Assembly: GCF_027352905.1 (NCBI RefSeq) | Contig: NZ_DAIEIF010000050.1 | Span: 37,445 to 101,444 of the forward strand | Direction of reading: 5' to 3' | DNA length: 64,000 nucleotides | Source of the DNA: Acidocella sp. | Lineage (GTDB): Bacteria; Pseudomonadota; Alphaproteobacteria; Acetobacterales; Acetobacteraceae | Shown here: piece by piece, positions 36,641 to 45,115 of the stretch | How positions within the stretch are numbered: position 1 is the stretch's first letter | Layout of the letters: the number at the start of each line of letters is the position of its first letter | Notes under the pieces: model-generated | Seen by the model: only the letters and a program-made list of their open reading frames with translations | The model's database searches: none | What the model was told of the DNA's origin: nothing | Position numbers and translations under genes: made by a program

Positions 36641-37398
36641 GCCTTTGGGCGCTCGAGCTCGAATATGATGGCGGCCCCTTCATGGGCTGGCAGCGGCAGA
36701 AACACGGGCTCGCCATCCAGCAAGCGGTGGAGGAGGCCGCCGCCCGGCTGCGCGGCGGGGCGGAGCCGGGCGAGGCCATCGCCGCCGGGCGCACGGATGC
36801 CGGGGTGCACGCGCTGGCGATGATCGTGCAGATCGAGCTGCCGGACCTTTCCCCCTTCCGCATCCGCGAGGCGATGAATTTCCACCTCAAGCCCCACCCC
36901 ATCGCGGTGCTGCGCTGCGGCCCGGCCCCGCCGGGCTGGAACGCCCGCTTCTCTGCCGTCTCGCGCGCCTACCGCTATGTCATCCTCAACCGGCCGCAGC
37001 CGCCCACGCTGGAGGCCGGGCGGGTCTGGCACGTGCGGCCCGGCCTGGATGAACAGGCCATGCACCGCGCCGCCCAGTTCCTGCTTGGCCATCACGATTT
37101 CTCCTCCTTCCGCGCCGCCGCCTGCCAGGCCAAAACGCCGATGCGCACGCTGGACGCGCTCGCCGTGCGCCGGGAGGGCGCGCATGTGATCATCGAGACC
37201 CGGGCACGCAGCTTCCTTCATCACCAGGTGCGCAACATGGCGGGCAGCCTCAAGATGGTGGGCGAGGGACGCTGGCCGGAGGAAAAGATCGCCGCGATCC
37301 TCGCCGCCCGCGCCCGCCCCGCCGCCGGGCAGACCGCCCCCGCCGCCGGGCTTTATTTCACCGGCGCGGCCTACGACCCGCCGCTTGAACTGGCCTGA
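36637..37398 (+). CDS. truA: tRNA pseudouridine synthase A
   Basis: 253 residues starting at TTG 36637, which overlaps the fmt stop; no ATG or GTG lies between it and the conserved [16 protein letters not shown]. The catalytic aspartate is in [21 protein letters not shown] and [19 protein letters not shown] complete the family pattern. It makes pseudouridine at positions 38-40 of tRNAs. It is the third gene of def-fmt-truA. Confidence 0.95.
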   Translation: MSLWALELEYDGGPFMGWQRQKHGLAIQQAVEEAAARLRGGAEPGEAIAAGRTDAGVHALAMIVQIELPDLSPFRIREAMNFHLKPHPIAVLRCGPAPPGWNARFSAVSRAYRYVILNRPQPPTLEAGRVWHVRPGLDEQAMHRAAQFLLGHHDFSSFRAAACQAKTPMRTLDALAVRREGAHVIIETRARSFLHHQVRNMAGSLKMVGEGRWPEEKIAAILAARARPAAGQTAPAAGLYFTGAAYDPPLELA

Positions 37399-37435
37399 CC
37401 GCCGGACCACACTGCCGCGGAGCCCGAGGAGTCCC

Positions 37436-40400
37436 ATGCCCCACGCCGATTTCGTGCATCTGCGCGTCCACTCCGCCTATTCCCTCTCGGAGGGCGCGAT
37501 CAAGCCGGAGAAAATCGCCGCGCTGGCGGCGGCGGACGCCATGCCCGCCGTCGCCATCGCCGATACCTCCAACATGTTCGGCGCGCTCGAATTCAGCCAG
37601 GCCTGCGCCAAGGCCGGGGTACAGCCCATCATCGGCTGCCAGCTCGGCCTCGCCCGCCCCGGCGCCCCCACCCCGCCCGCCCCCGTGGTGGCGCTGGCGC
37701 AGACCGAGACGGGCTACGCCAATCTGCAACGCCTCTCCTCGCTCTCTTATCTGGATGGCGAGGCGGCAAAGCCGCAAATCAGCCTTGCCCAGCTGCTCGA
37801 CCATGCCGAGGGCCTGTTCCTGCTCACCGGCGGGGCGCGCGGCCCGCTCGGCCGGCTGCTGGCCGAGGGCCAGATGGAGGAAGCCCGCGCCAGCCTGGCG
37901 GCGCTGAAAGAGGCGTTTTCCGGCCGCCTCGCCCTGGAACTCCAGCGCCATGGCGAGGCACTGGAGCAGGCGGTCGAGCCCGGTTTCCTTATCCTCGCCG
38001 AGACGCTGGATCTGCCCCTCGCTGCCACCAATGAGTGCTTCTTCGCCCATCCCGGCATGTATGAGGCCCATGACGCCCTGCTCTGCATCGCCGAGGGGCG
38101 GGTGCTGGCGGAAAAAGACCGCCGCCGCGTCACCCCTGAGCATTGGTTCAAGCCCGCGGCGGCGATGCGCGCCTTGTTCGCCGACCTGCCGGATGCCTGC
38201 GACAACACCCTCGCCATCGCCCGCGGCTGCGCGGTGATGACCGCCACCCGCAAGCCGCTGCTGCCCGTCTGCGCCAAGCTGCGCGGCGGCGCGGGCGAGG
38301 CGGAGACCCTGCGCGAACTGGCGCGGGAGGGGCTGCGCCAGCGCCTCGCCGCCGAGGCGATCCCCGAGGCGGAAGAACCGCCCTATTGGGAACGGCTGGA
38401 GTTCGAGCTCGGGGTCATCGCGCAGATGGGCTTTCCCGGCTACTTCCTCATCGTCGCGGATTTCATCCAATGGGCGAAATCCCGCCGGATTCCCGTGGGG
38501 CCGGGGCGCGGCTCGGGGGCGGGCTCGCTCACCGCCTGGGCGCTGCGCATCACCGATCTCAACCCGCTGCGCTACGCCCTGCTCTTCGAGCGCTTCCTCA
38601 ACCCCGAGCGTGTCTCCATGCCGGATTTCGACATCGATTTCTGCCAGGAGCGGCGGGACGAGGTGATCAATTACGTCGTCAACGAATACGGCGCCGAGCG
38701 CGTCGCCCAGATCATCACCTTCGGCAAGCTCCAGGCCCGCGCGGCAGTGCGCGATGTCGGGCGGGTGCTCGGCCTGCCCTACGGCCAGGTCAACAAGGTG
38801 GCGGAGCTGATCCCCAACAACCCCGCCAAGCCGGTGAGCTTGCGGGAGGCCATCGCGGGCGAGCCCCGGTTGCGCGAGATGCGCGACGCGGATGAGGGGC
38901 TGGCGCGGCTGCTCGAAATCGCCCAGCAGATCGAGGGACTCTACCGCCACGCCTCCACCCATGCCGCCGGCGTGGTCATCGGCGACCGTGATCTGGTCGA
39001 GCTGGTGCCGCTTTACAAAGACCCGCGCTCGGATCTGCTCGTCACCCAGTATTCGATGAAATATGTCGAGCAGGTCGGGCTGGTGAAATTCGATTTCCTC
39101 GGCCTCACCACCCTCACCATCATCGACCGGGCGCTGAACTTCCTGCGCCGCCAGGGCATCGAGCTGGACATCGCCGCCATCCCGCTGGATGACGCCAAGA
39201 CCTATGAGATGATCGGGCGCGGCGACACCGCCGGGGTGTTCACCTTCGAAACCGCCTTGTTCCGCACCGCCCTCGCCCAGATGCGCCCGGACCGGTTTGA
39301 GGATCTCATCGCCATCCAGGCTCTCAACCGCCCGGGGCCGATGGCCAATATCCCCGATTATTGCGAGCGTAAGCGCGGCGCGCCATGGGCGGCGCCCGAC
39401 CCCGCCATCCACCCCATCCTCGCCGAGACCTACGGCATCATCGTCTATCAGGAGCAGGTGATGCAGATCGCCCAGGTGATGGCGGGCTACACCCTGGCGG
39501 GGGCGGATCTGCTGCGCCGCGCCATGGGCAAGAAAATCCATGCCGAGATGGAGGCGCAGCGCAAGATCTTCTGCGAGGGCGCGCTGAAAAAGGGCTTCAC
39601 CGAGGCGCGGGCCAACGAGATCTTCGACCTGATGGCGAAATTCGCGGATTACGGCTTCAACAAATCCCACGCCGCCGCCTATGCCCTCGTCTCCTACCAA
39701 ACCGCCTATCTGCGCGCCAACCATCCGGTGGCGCTGCTCGCCGCCTGCATGTCCCTCGCCCTCGCCAATACCGAGAAAATCGCCATGCTGCGGGCGGACG
39801 CGCTGCGCCTTGGCATCCAGGTCCTGCCGCCGGACATCAACCGCTCCGGCGCGGATTTCGAGGTGGAAACCGCCCCGGATGGCGGCGCCGCCATCCGCTA
39901 CGCGCTGGGGGCGGTCAAGCGCGTGGGGGTGGGGGCAATGCAGGAGCTGGTGCGGGCGCGCGGCGATCGCCCCTTCGCCTCGCTCGAGGATTTCGCCGCC
40001 CGCATCGACCCGCGCGGCCTCACCCGGGCCCAGATCGAGATTCTCGCCAAGGCGGGGGCGTTCGACAGTCTCGAGCCCAACCGCGCCCGCGTCTTCGCCG
40101 CCGCCGAGGCGATCTTGCGCGCCGCCCAGACCCGCCTGGCCGAGCAGGAGAGCGGGCAGATCGGCCTGTTCGGCGGTGGCGGGCCGGAGCCGCTCCGCCT
40201 CACGCGCGGGCCGGACTGGCCGGAAATGGAGCGCCTCGCCTTCGAGGCGGAGGCGATCGGCTTCCATCTCTCCGCCCACCCGCTCGACATGTACGCCCAG
40301 GCGCTGCGGCGGCTGGAGGTCGTGCCCTCCCACGCCATCCAGCGCCGGGCCGAGGCCGGGGGCGGGCGCGTCAAGCTGGCGGGCACCGTCACCGCCAAAA

Positions 40401-40846
40401 AGGAACGCGTCACCCGCACCGGCAGCCGGATGATGTGGCTCACCCTCTCCGATATGCAAGGCAGTTTCGAGGTGACGCTGTTCTCCGAGGTGCTGGGGCG
40501 GGCGCGGGAGATGCTGGAGGAAGGCGCCGCGCTGATGGTCACCGCCGATCTGAAGCTGGAGGGCGAATCGCTGCGCATCACCGCCAGCGACGTGGCCTTG
40601 CTGGACGACGCCGCGCGCGAGGCGGGCGCCAGCCTGAAAATCTGGCTGGACCGCGAGGAGGCGGTGCCCTCGCTCAAATCCCTGCTGGAGCGCGAGGGGC
40701 GCGGGCGCGGGCGGGTGATCCTGGCGCCGCGCACCGGCGCCGCCGCCCGGCCGGAGCTGCGGCTGCCGGGCGGGTTCAACGTCTCGCCCCGGCTGGCCCA
40801 GGCGGTCAAGCTCATTCCGGGGGTGGAGCTGGTCGAGACCCTATAG
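37436..40846 (+). CDS. dnaE: DNA polymerase III alpha subunit
   Basis: 1136 residues from ATG 37436, with GAGGAG ahead; an in-frame ATG at 37385 inside truA gives an unneeded extension. The order is a PHP domain (FVHLRVHSAYSLSEGAIKPE), the palm with catalytic aspartates in MPDFDIDFCQ, GPGRGSGAGSLTAWALRITD, fingers, then tandem helix-hairpin-helix and an OB fold (VKLAGTVTAKKERVTRTGSRM). This is the DnaE1-type replicase. The last 35 bases overlap the end of the convergent chloride-channel gene. Confidence 0.97.
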   Translation: MPHADFVHLRVHSAYSLSEGAIKPEKIAALAAADAMPAVAIADTSNMFGALEFSQACAKAGVQPIIGCQLGLARPGAPTPPAPVVALAQTETGYANLQRLSSLSYLDGEAAKPQISLAQLLDHAEGLFLLTGGARGPLGRLLAEGQMEEARASLAALKEAFSGRLALELQRHGEALEQAVEPGFLILAETLDLPLAATNECFFAHPGMYEAHDALLCIAEGRVLAEKDRRRVTPEHWFKPAAAMRALFADLPDACDNTLAIARGCAVMTATRKPLLPVCAKLRGGAGEAETLRELAREGLRQRLAAEAIPEAEEPPYWERLEFELGVIAQMGFPGYFLIVADFIQWAKSRRIPVGPGRGSGAGSLTAWALRITDLNPLRYALLFERFLNPERVSMPDFDIDFCQERRDEVINYVVNEYGAERVAQIITFGKLQARAAVRDVGRVLGLPYGQVNKVAELIPNNPAKPVSLREAIAGEPRLREMRDADEGLARLLEIAQQIEGLYRHASTHAAGVVIGDRDLVELVPLYKDPRSDLLVTQYSMKYVEQVGLVKFDFLGLTTLTIIDRALNFLRRQGIELDIAAIPLDDAKTYEMIGRGDTAGVFTFETALFRTALAQMRPDRFEDLIAIQALNRPGPMANIPDYCERKRGAPWAAPDPAIHPILAETYGIIVYQEQVMQIAQVMAGYTLAGADLLRRAMGKKIHAEMEAQRKIFCEGALKKGFTEARANEIFDLMAKFADYGFNKSHAAAYALVSYQTAYLRANHPVALLAACMSLALANTEKIAMLRADALRLGIQVLPPDINRSGADFEVETAPDGGAAIRYALGAVKRVGVGAMQELVRARGDRPFASLEDFAARIDPRGLTRAQIEILAKAGAFDSLEPNRARVFAAAEAILRAAQTRLAEQESGQIGLFGGGGPEPLRLTRGPDWPEMERLAFEAEAIGFHLSAHPLDMYAQALRRLEVVPSHAIQRRAEAGGGRVKLAGTVTAKKERVTRTGSRMMWLTLSDMQGSFEVTLFSEVLGRAREMLEEGAALMVTADLKLEGESLRITASDVALLDDAAREAGASLKIWLDREEAVPSLKSLLEREGRGRGRVILAPRTGAAARPELRLPGGFNVSPRLAQAVKLIPGVELVETL

Positions 40847-42152
40847 GCTCCGCCGCCGCGGCGCGAAGAAAGGCATGGGCCATCTCATGATAGAGCGGGC
40901 GCCGGCACACCAGGCGCGATACCCCCATCCCCAGCATGGCGGCGACCATCACCGGGATCATCGCCCCGGTATTGCCGGTCATTTCGACAATGATGACGAA
41001 GGCGGTCATCGGCGCCTGCACCACGCCGGCGAAATAGCCGGCCATGCCGAGCACCGCTCCCAGGCTGGCCCCGGCGCCGCCCATTTGCGCCGCCCAGGCG
41101 CCGAACCCCGCCCCCACCGAGAGCGAGGGCGCGAAAATGCCGCCGGGGATGCCCGAGGCCGCCGTCGCCAGCGTCGCCACGAATTTGGCGGGCCAGTAAA
41201 ACCAGGGCGGCGCCGCGCCCTCCACCGCCGCGCGGGCGATGGCATAACCGGCGCCGAAACTCTCGCCGCCTGAAAGCAGGCCCATCAGCGCGACGAGGCC
41301 GCCGCAAGCCAGAGGATAAAGCAGGCGGCGGCGCGGGTTTGCCGCGATCAACCCCCGCGCCCAGCCCATCAGCCCCAGCAGCCAGCGGCTGAACGCCCCG
41401 CCCAAAAAACCGCCCGCCACGCCGCAAAACACGGTCAGCCCCCAATCCCTCCACCCGGTGACGGTGGCGCTGGTCACGCCGAAATAGGTGTAGTTCCCCA
41501 TCACCCCCAGCGAGACGAGGCCGCCAATGATCACCGTCGTCAGCACCAGGCCGTTGGTCTTGGCCTCGAAGCTGCGGCTCATCTCCTCGATGGCGAACAC
41601 CACCCCCGCCAAGGGCGCATTGAAGGCCGCGGCGATGCCCGCCGCCGAGCCCGCCAGGATCAGGCCCCGCTCATTTTGCAGCCCGCGCAACCGGCTCACC
41701 TGCAGCATGATCCCGGCGCCGAGCTGCACCGTCGGCCCTTCCCGCCCCACCGAGGCGCCGCAAATCAGCGCCAGCACCGTCAGCGCCACCTTGCCGGCGC
41801 ATAGCCGCAGGGAGAGCAGGCGGCGGCGGGCGAGGCCGCGCGGCAATTCCCGCGCCGCGATGGCCTGGGGGATGCCGCTGCCCTGCGAGCCGGGAAACAG
41901 GCGGAAGGCCGCCCAGGCGCAGAGCACGAAGCCGAGCGGCGTGATGAGCAGGGGCCAGAGGCTTCCCTGCGCCCGGATCTCGCGGAACAAAGTCTCGCCG
42001 CCATCGGCGGCCTTGGCGAACAGCACGCTCGCCAGCCCCACGCCCACCGCCCCGCCCCAGAAGGCCGCCCGCCGCCGCCAGAACCGGCTCATTAACCGGG
42101 GCAGCCGCCGCGCGGCGATCTCCCGCCACTTCCCCAAGCCCTTGCCTCCCAT
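40812..42152 (-). CDS. clcA: ClC-type chloride channel/antiporter
   Basis: 446 residues from ATG 42152. Extension of the frame further upstream would run antisense through tRNA-Val and is rejected. Chloride-binding motifs are clear: GSQGSGIPQA, GREGPTVQLGAG (gating Glu) and SGIPGGIFAPSLSVG. About ten membrane helices are predicted by hydrophobicity. No CBS domains follow, as in bacterial ClC exchangers that support acid resistance. The promoter region is shared divergently with tRNA-Val. Confidence 0.93.
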   Translation of the reverse strand: MGGKGLGKWREIAARRLPRLMSRFWRRRAAFWGGAVGVGLASVLFAKAADGGETLFREIRAQGSLWPLLITPLGFVLCAWAAFRLFPGSQGSGIPQAIAARELPRGLARRRLLSLRLCAGKVALTVLALICGASVGREGPTVQLGAGIMLQVSRLRGLQNERGLILAGSAAGIAAAFNAPLAGVVFAIEEMSRSFEAKTNGLVLTTVIIGGLVSLGVMGNYTYFGVTSATVTGWRDWGLTVFCGVAGGFLGGAFSRWLLGLMGWARGLIAANPRRRLLYPLACGGLVALMGLLSGGESFGAGYAIARAAVEGAAPPWFYWPAKFVATLATAASGIPGGIFAPSLSVGAGFGAWAAQMGGAGASLGAVLGMAGYFAGVVQAPMTAFVIIVEMTGNTGAMIPVMVAAMLGMGVSRLVCRRPLYHEMAHAFLRAAAAEPIGSRPAPPPE

Positions 42153-42170
42153 CCTCAACGCCGCTAGTAA
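42142..42170 (+). promoter_or_regulatory. Candidate promoter of tRNA-Val
   Basis: TTGCCT (42142-42147), a 17-base spacer and TAGTAA (42165-42170), ending 14 bases before the tRNA. It overlaps the first codons of clcA on the other strand. Confidence 0.5.
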
Positions 42171-42184
42171 GCCCGCACGGATAT

Positions 42185-42259
42185 GGGCACATAGCTCAGC
42201 GGTAGAGCACCACCTTGACATGGTGGGGGTCACAGGTTCAATCCCTGTTGTGCCCACCA
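42185..42259 (+). tRNA. tRNA-Val(GAC)
   Basis: Acceptor GGGCACA (42185-42191) pairs with TGTGCCC (42249-42255). The D arm is GCTC...GAGC, the anticodon stem CCACC/GGTGG, and the anticodon GAC (42217-42219) reads GUC/GUU. The T loop is GTTCAAT, and an encoded ACCA end occupies 42256-42259. Confidence 0.97.
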
Positions 42260-42418
42260 TATCCTGCTATTGCAATATGTTAGCGCCCGGTTTTCCCGGC
42301 CCGCCGCCGCCGCGCCGGGACCCGCCCCTGCGCCCGCCCCATGGCTGCCAGCTTGACGCGGGCGGAATACCGGCCCATTTGGGCGCAGTTTCCCGGTTTT
42401 CAGCAAGATGAGGCGTGT

Positions 42419-42637
42419 TTGTCCAAAGAAGATATGATCGAATTCAGCGGCACGGTCACCGAATTGCTTCCCAACGCCATGTTCCGCGTCAAGCTGGATA
42501 ATGACCATGTGATCCTCGCCCATACCAGCGGTAAAATGCGCAAGAACCGCATCCGCGTGCTGGCAGGGGACCGGGTGAATGTCGAGATGACCCCCTACGA
42601 CCTCACCAAGGGCCGCATCACATTCCGCTTCAAGTAA
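42419..42637 (+). CDS. infA: Translation initiation factor IF-1
   Basis: 72 residues starting at TTG 42419, five bases after GAGG at 42410-42413. The first ATG in the frame (42434) would cut off SKED, and an ATG at 42341 would add 26 unrelated residues, so TTG fits the invariant family length. The S1-like OB fold is complete: [48 protein letters not shown]. It heads an infA-maf-rng-yacG unit. A rare start codon in an essential initiation factor is notable. Confidence 0.95.
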   Translation: MSKEDMIEFSGTVTELLPNAMFRVKLDNDHVILAHTSGKMRKNRIRVLAGDRVNVEMTPYDLTKGRITFRFK

Positions 42638-43182
42638 TTCTAGCCTCGGCCAGCCCCCGCCGCCTCGCGCTGCTGCGGCAAATCGGCATAGAACCCGCCC
42701 GCGTCCTGCCTCCCGATATCGACGAGACTCCCCGCCCCGGCGAACTCCCCCGCGCCTATGCCCGGCGCATGGCGCTGGAAAAACTGCGGCCCGAGCCCGA
42801 TTCCTATGTAATCGCGGCGGACACCGTCGTCGCCGCCGGGCGGCGCATCCTTCCCAAAACCGACTCGCCGGAGGAAGCGGCCAGGCATCTGCGCCTGCTG
42901 TCCGGCCGCCGCCATAAGGTGTTTTCCGCCGTGGCGGTGCGCGCGCCGGATGGCCGCGTCGCCTGCCGGGTGGCGGTGAGCGTCGTCGGCCTCGCCCGGC
43001 TGGATGAGCCGCAGATCAACGCCTATCTCGCCAGCGGCGAGTGGCGGGGTAAGGCGGGGGCCTATGCGCTGCAAGGCCGGGCCGCCGCCTTCATCGATTT
43101 CACCGCCGGCTCCTGCTCGGGGGTGGTCGGCCTGCCCCTCCACGAGACCGCCGCGCTGCTGCGCGGCCTGGGCTGGCGGTGA
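42637..43182 (+). CDS. maf: Maf-family nucleotide pyrophosphatase, apparent ATT start
   Basis: 181 residues if begun at ATT 42637, which shares one base with the infA stop (TAATT). The conserved N-terminus [18 protein letters not shown] is in frame right after it, followed by PPDIDETPRPGE, the catalytic AADTVVAAG, and GRAAAFIDFTAGSCSGVVGLPL. No ATG, GTG or TTG lies between the upstream stop near 42520 and Met 42769, which would lose the essential SxSPRR segment. Maf proteins hydrolyse modified or canonical nucleoside triphosphates and affect septation. It is coupled to rng by a 4-base overlap. Confidence 0.87.
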   Translation: MLASASPRRLALLRQIGIEPARVLPPDIDETPRPGELPRAYARRMALEKLRPEPDSYVIAADTVVAAGRRILPKTDSPEEAARHLRLLSGRRHKVFSAVAVRAPDGRVACRVAVSVVGLARLDEPQINAYLASGEWRGKAGAYALQGRAAAFIDFTAGSCSGVVGLPLHETAALLRGLGWR

Positions 43183-44030
43183 TCGCCGTCTCCGTCCAGG
43201 ATACGTTCATCCGCATCGCGCGGCTGCGCGGCGATGCGCTGCTGGAATTTCATGTCTGGAACCGCGCCGCCCCGGATGGGGTGGGCGATGTTTATACCGG
43301 GCGGGTGGAAACCCGGGAAAAGGCGCTGGCGGGATGCTTCGTGGCCCTCGGCGGCGGCCTCTCCGGATTTCTACCGGACAGCGCCGGCGGCAAAACGCTC
43401 ACCCAGGGGCAATATGTCACCGTCAGGGTCAGCCGCGCCGCCCAGGGGGATAAGGGCCCGCGCCTGGACCTCACCCCCGCGCCGCCCGGCGCCGCCCCCG
43501 GCCTCATCGCCCGCGGCCCCGGCCCGCTGGCTGACCTCGCGGCCCGCTACCCGGCGGAGGAGATCGCGATCGACGATCACGCCCTCCTGGCCGAACTCCG
43601 CCCGGAGCTGCCCGCCGCCCGCTACACGCCCCGCGCCTTCGACCCGGTGCTGGAGGATGAGATCGCCGCGCTGCGTGAAAGCCCGGCCCCGCTCCCTCAT
43701 GGGGCGCGCCTGCACATCACTCCCGCCCCGGCCGCCACCCTGCTGGATATAGACGCCGCCGCGGCCAGCGCCATGTCGCCGCTCGCGCTCAATCGCGCGG
43801 TGATTCCGGAACTCTGCCGCCAGATCGTGTTGCGTAATCTCTCGGGCGGCATCGTGGTGGATTTCGCGGGACTGAAGCCGGCGCGGCGGCGCGGCTTGTT
43901 GCCGCCTCTGGCGGAGGGGTTGAAAAACGATCCGCTCCGCCCCCATCTGCTGGGCCTGTCCCATCTCGGCTTCGCGGAGATCAGCCGCCGCCGCGTCCGC
44001 CCGCCCTTGCATGAAATCCTGCCGCCATGA
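43179..44030 (+). CDS. Compact ribonuclease E/G family protein
   Basis: 283 residues, GTG start overlapping the maf stop. It is well below RNase G (about 490). An abbreviated S1-like part (DVYTGRVETREKALAGCFVAL, SGFLPDS) is followed by the DNase-I-like catalytic part: TLLDIDAAAA aligns with the first metal aspartate of RNase E, and GGIVVDFAGL with the second, then LGFAEISRRRVRPPL. The CxxC zinc link and the small dimerisation domain are absent. The infA-maf-rng-yacG order is standard in alphaproteobacteria. Confidence 0.82.
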   Translation: MIAVSVQDTFIRIARLRGDALLEFHVWNRAAPDGVGDVYTGRVETREKALAGCFVALGGGLSGFLPDSAGGKTLTQGQYVTVRVSRAAQGDKGPRLDLTPAPPGAAPGLIARGPGPLADLAARYPAEEIAIDDHALLAELRPELPAARYTPRAFDPVLEDEIAALRESPAPLPHGARLHITPAPAATLLDIDAAAASAMSPLALNRAVIPELCRQIVLRNLSGGIVVDFAGLKPARRRGLLPPLAEGLKNDPLRPHLLGLSHLGFAEISRRRVRPPLHEILPP

Positions 44031-44185
44031 CCTGCCCCGTCTGCCGCCGTCCCTCCCATCCCGCCCATAAGCCCTTCTGCTCGAAGCGCTGCGCGGGTGT
44101 CGATCTCGGCCGCTGGCTCAACGACAGCTACCGGCTGCCAGTGCCCGCCGGGCAGGAGGATGAGGAAGGTGGCGGCAAGGATTGA
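44027..44185 (+). CDS. yacG: YacG zinc-finger protein (DNA gyrase inhibitor family)
   Basis: 52 residues. Four zinc cysteines lie in TCPVCRRP and KPFCSKRCAGVDLGRWL. The tail is acidic (PAGQEDEEGGG). E. coli YacG binds GyrB and blocks DNA binding. It overlaps the rng stop (ATGA) and ends the four-gene unit. A GCCGCC/GGCGGC inverted repeat (44186-44212) follows, before the convergent PfpI gene. Confidence 0.92.
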   Translation: MTCPVCRRPSHPAHKPFCSKRCAGVDLGRWLNDSYRLPVPAGQEDEEGGGKD

Positions 44186-44203
44186 GCCGCCACCCCTCGC
44201 CCG

Positions 44204-44761
44204 TCAGGCGGCGTGCCGCGCCGGCCGGCTTTCCAGCATTTTAATCAGCGCCTTATTGAAGGCGGGCAGATCATCAGGCTTGCGTGAGGTGATGACCATG
44301 CCATCCACCACCACCTCCTGATCAACCCATTCCCCGCCGGCGTTCTTGATGTCGGTGCGCAGCGACGGCCAGGAGGTCAGCTTGCGGCCTTTCACCGCCC
44401 CCACCTCCACCAGGCTCCACGGCCCATGGCAGATCGCCGCCACTGGTTTTCCCGCCTCGACGAAATGGCGGACGAAGGCCATCGCCTCCTTGTTGGTGCG
44501 CAGTTCATCCGGGTTGGCGACCCCGCCCGGCAGCACCAGCGCATCGAAGCTCTTGGCGTCCACCCGGTCGAGCGTCTGGTCCACCTTCACCTTATCGCCT
44601 TTCTCATGATGCCGCATGCCCTGGATCTCGCCGCCATGCGGCGCGACCACCACCGGCTCCGCCCCCGCTTCGCGCAGAGCGCGCACCGGCTCTGTCAGCT
44701 CGGATTGTTCGAAACCATCCGTGGCCAGCACGGCGACTTTGAGGGATTTGAGATTGCTCAT
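44204..44761 (-). CDS. DJ-1/PfpI family protein (YhbO-like)
   Basis: 185 residues from ATG 44761, with a near-perfect AAAGGAGG. The fold has LKVAVLATDGFEQSEL at the N-terminus, FDALVLPGGVANPDEL, and the nucleophile elbow AICHGPWSL with the reactive cysteine, then LTSWPSLRTDIKNAGGEWVD. Members act as deglycases, glyoxalases or stress proteins; E. coli YhbO and YajL are relatives. The exact activity cannot be read off. It faces yacG tail to tail. Confidence 0.92.
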   Translation of the reverse strand: MSNLKSLKVAVLATDGFEQSELTEPVRALREAGAEPVVVAPHGGEIQGMRHHEKGDKVKVDQTLDRVDAKSFDALVLPGGVANPDELRTNKEAMAFVRHFVEAGKPVAAICHGPWSLVEVGAVKGRKLTSWPSLRTDIKNAGGEWVDQEVVVDGMVITSRKPDDLPAFNKALIKMLESRPARHAA

Positions 44762-44905
44762 GTGAGATCCTCCTTTCTTTGGCGGAAACCGCCTCTGATG
44801 GAATGCAGGACCAATTGGGAGCCGCGCCGCGGAATCCAAGCCGGATGACGCCTTCCTCATCTGCCGGCCAGGATCGGCGGAGCGGAAGCTGTTATTCCAT
44901 GGAGC

Positions 44906-45112
44906 ATGGAGCAAACCAATTTTCTCTCCGAGGCCGAAAGGGAACGCATGCGCCACTATGCCGCCCAGGCCTGGCGGTTGATGGAGCGCGCCCGCCAGGA
45001 AGCGGAGCGCGCCGCGCGAGAGGCGGATACCCGCGAGCCCGCCCTGCACCAGCCGGCGGAGCGCGGCACCGCCGACCCGCTGGAAGACCCGGCCAGCTTC
45101 GGAGGGTTTTAA
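44906..45112 (+). CDS. Small helical hypothetical protein
   Basis: 68 residues, MEQTNFLSEAERERMRHYA then a highly charged Ala/Glu/Arg helix to about residue 45 and a Pro/Gly-containing tail ending DPASFGGF. No family is recognised. GGAG lies just two bases before the ATG, which is unusually close. The stop (TAA 45110-45112) is in the same frame as the following MFS transporter, and the last codons contain the strong GGAGGG that appears to serve the transporter. Confidence 0.5.
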   Translation: MEQTNFLSEAERERMRHYAAQAWRLMERARQEAERAAREADTREPALHQPAERGTADPLEDPASFGGF

Positions 45113-45115
45113 CCC

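Noticed and set aside
37358..40459. Very long open frame antisense to dnaE
   Set aside because: High GC removes stops on the opposite strand. The translation is a low-complexity Arg/Gly/Ala mix with no domain, while dnaE itself is complete.
42153..42260. N-terminal extension of the ClC channel reading frame
   Set aside because: The extra residues, including the familiar GIEPVTPT string, come from the antisense strand of tRNA-Val, a known mis-annotation pattern. The start at 42152 is preferred.
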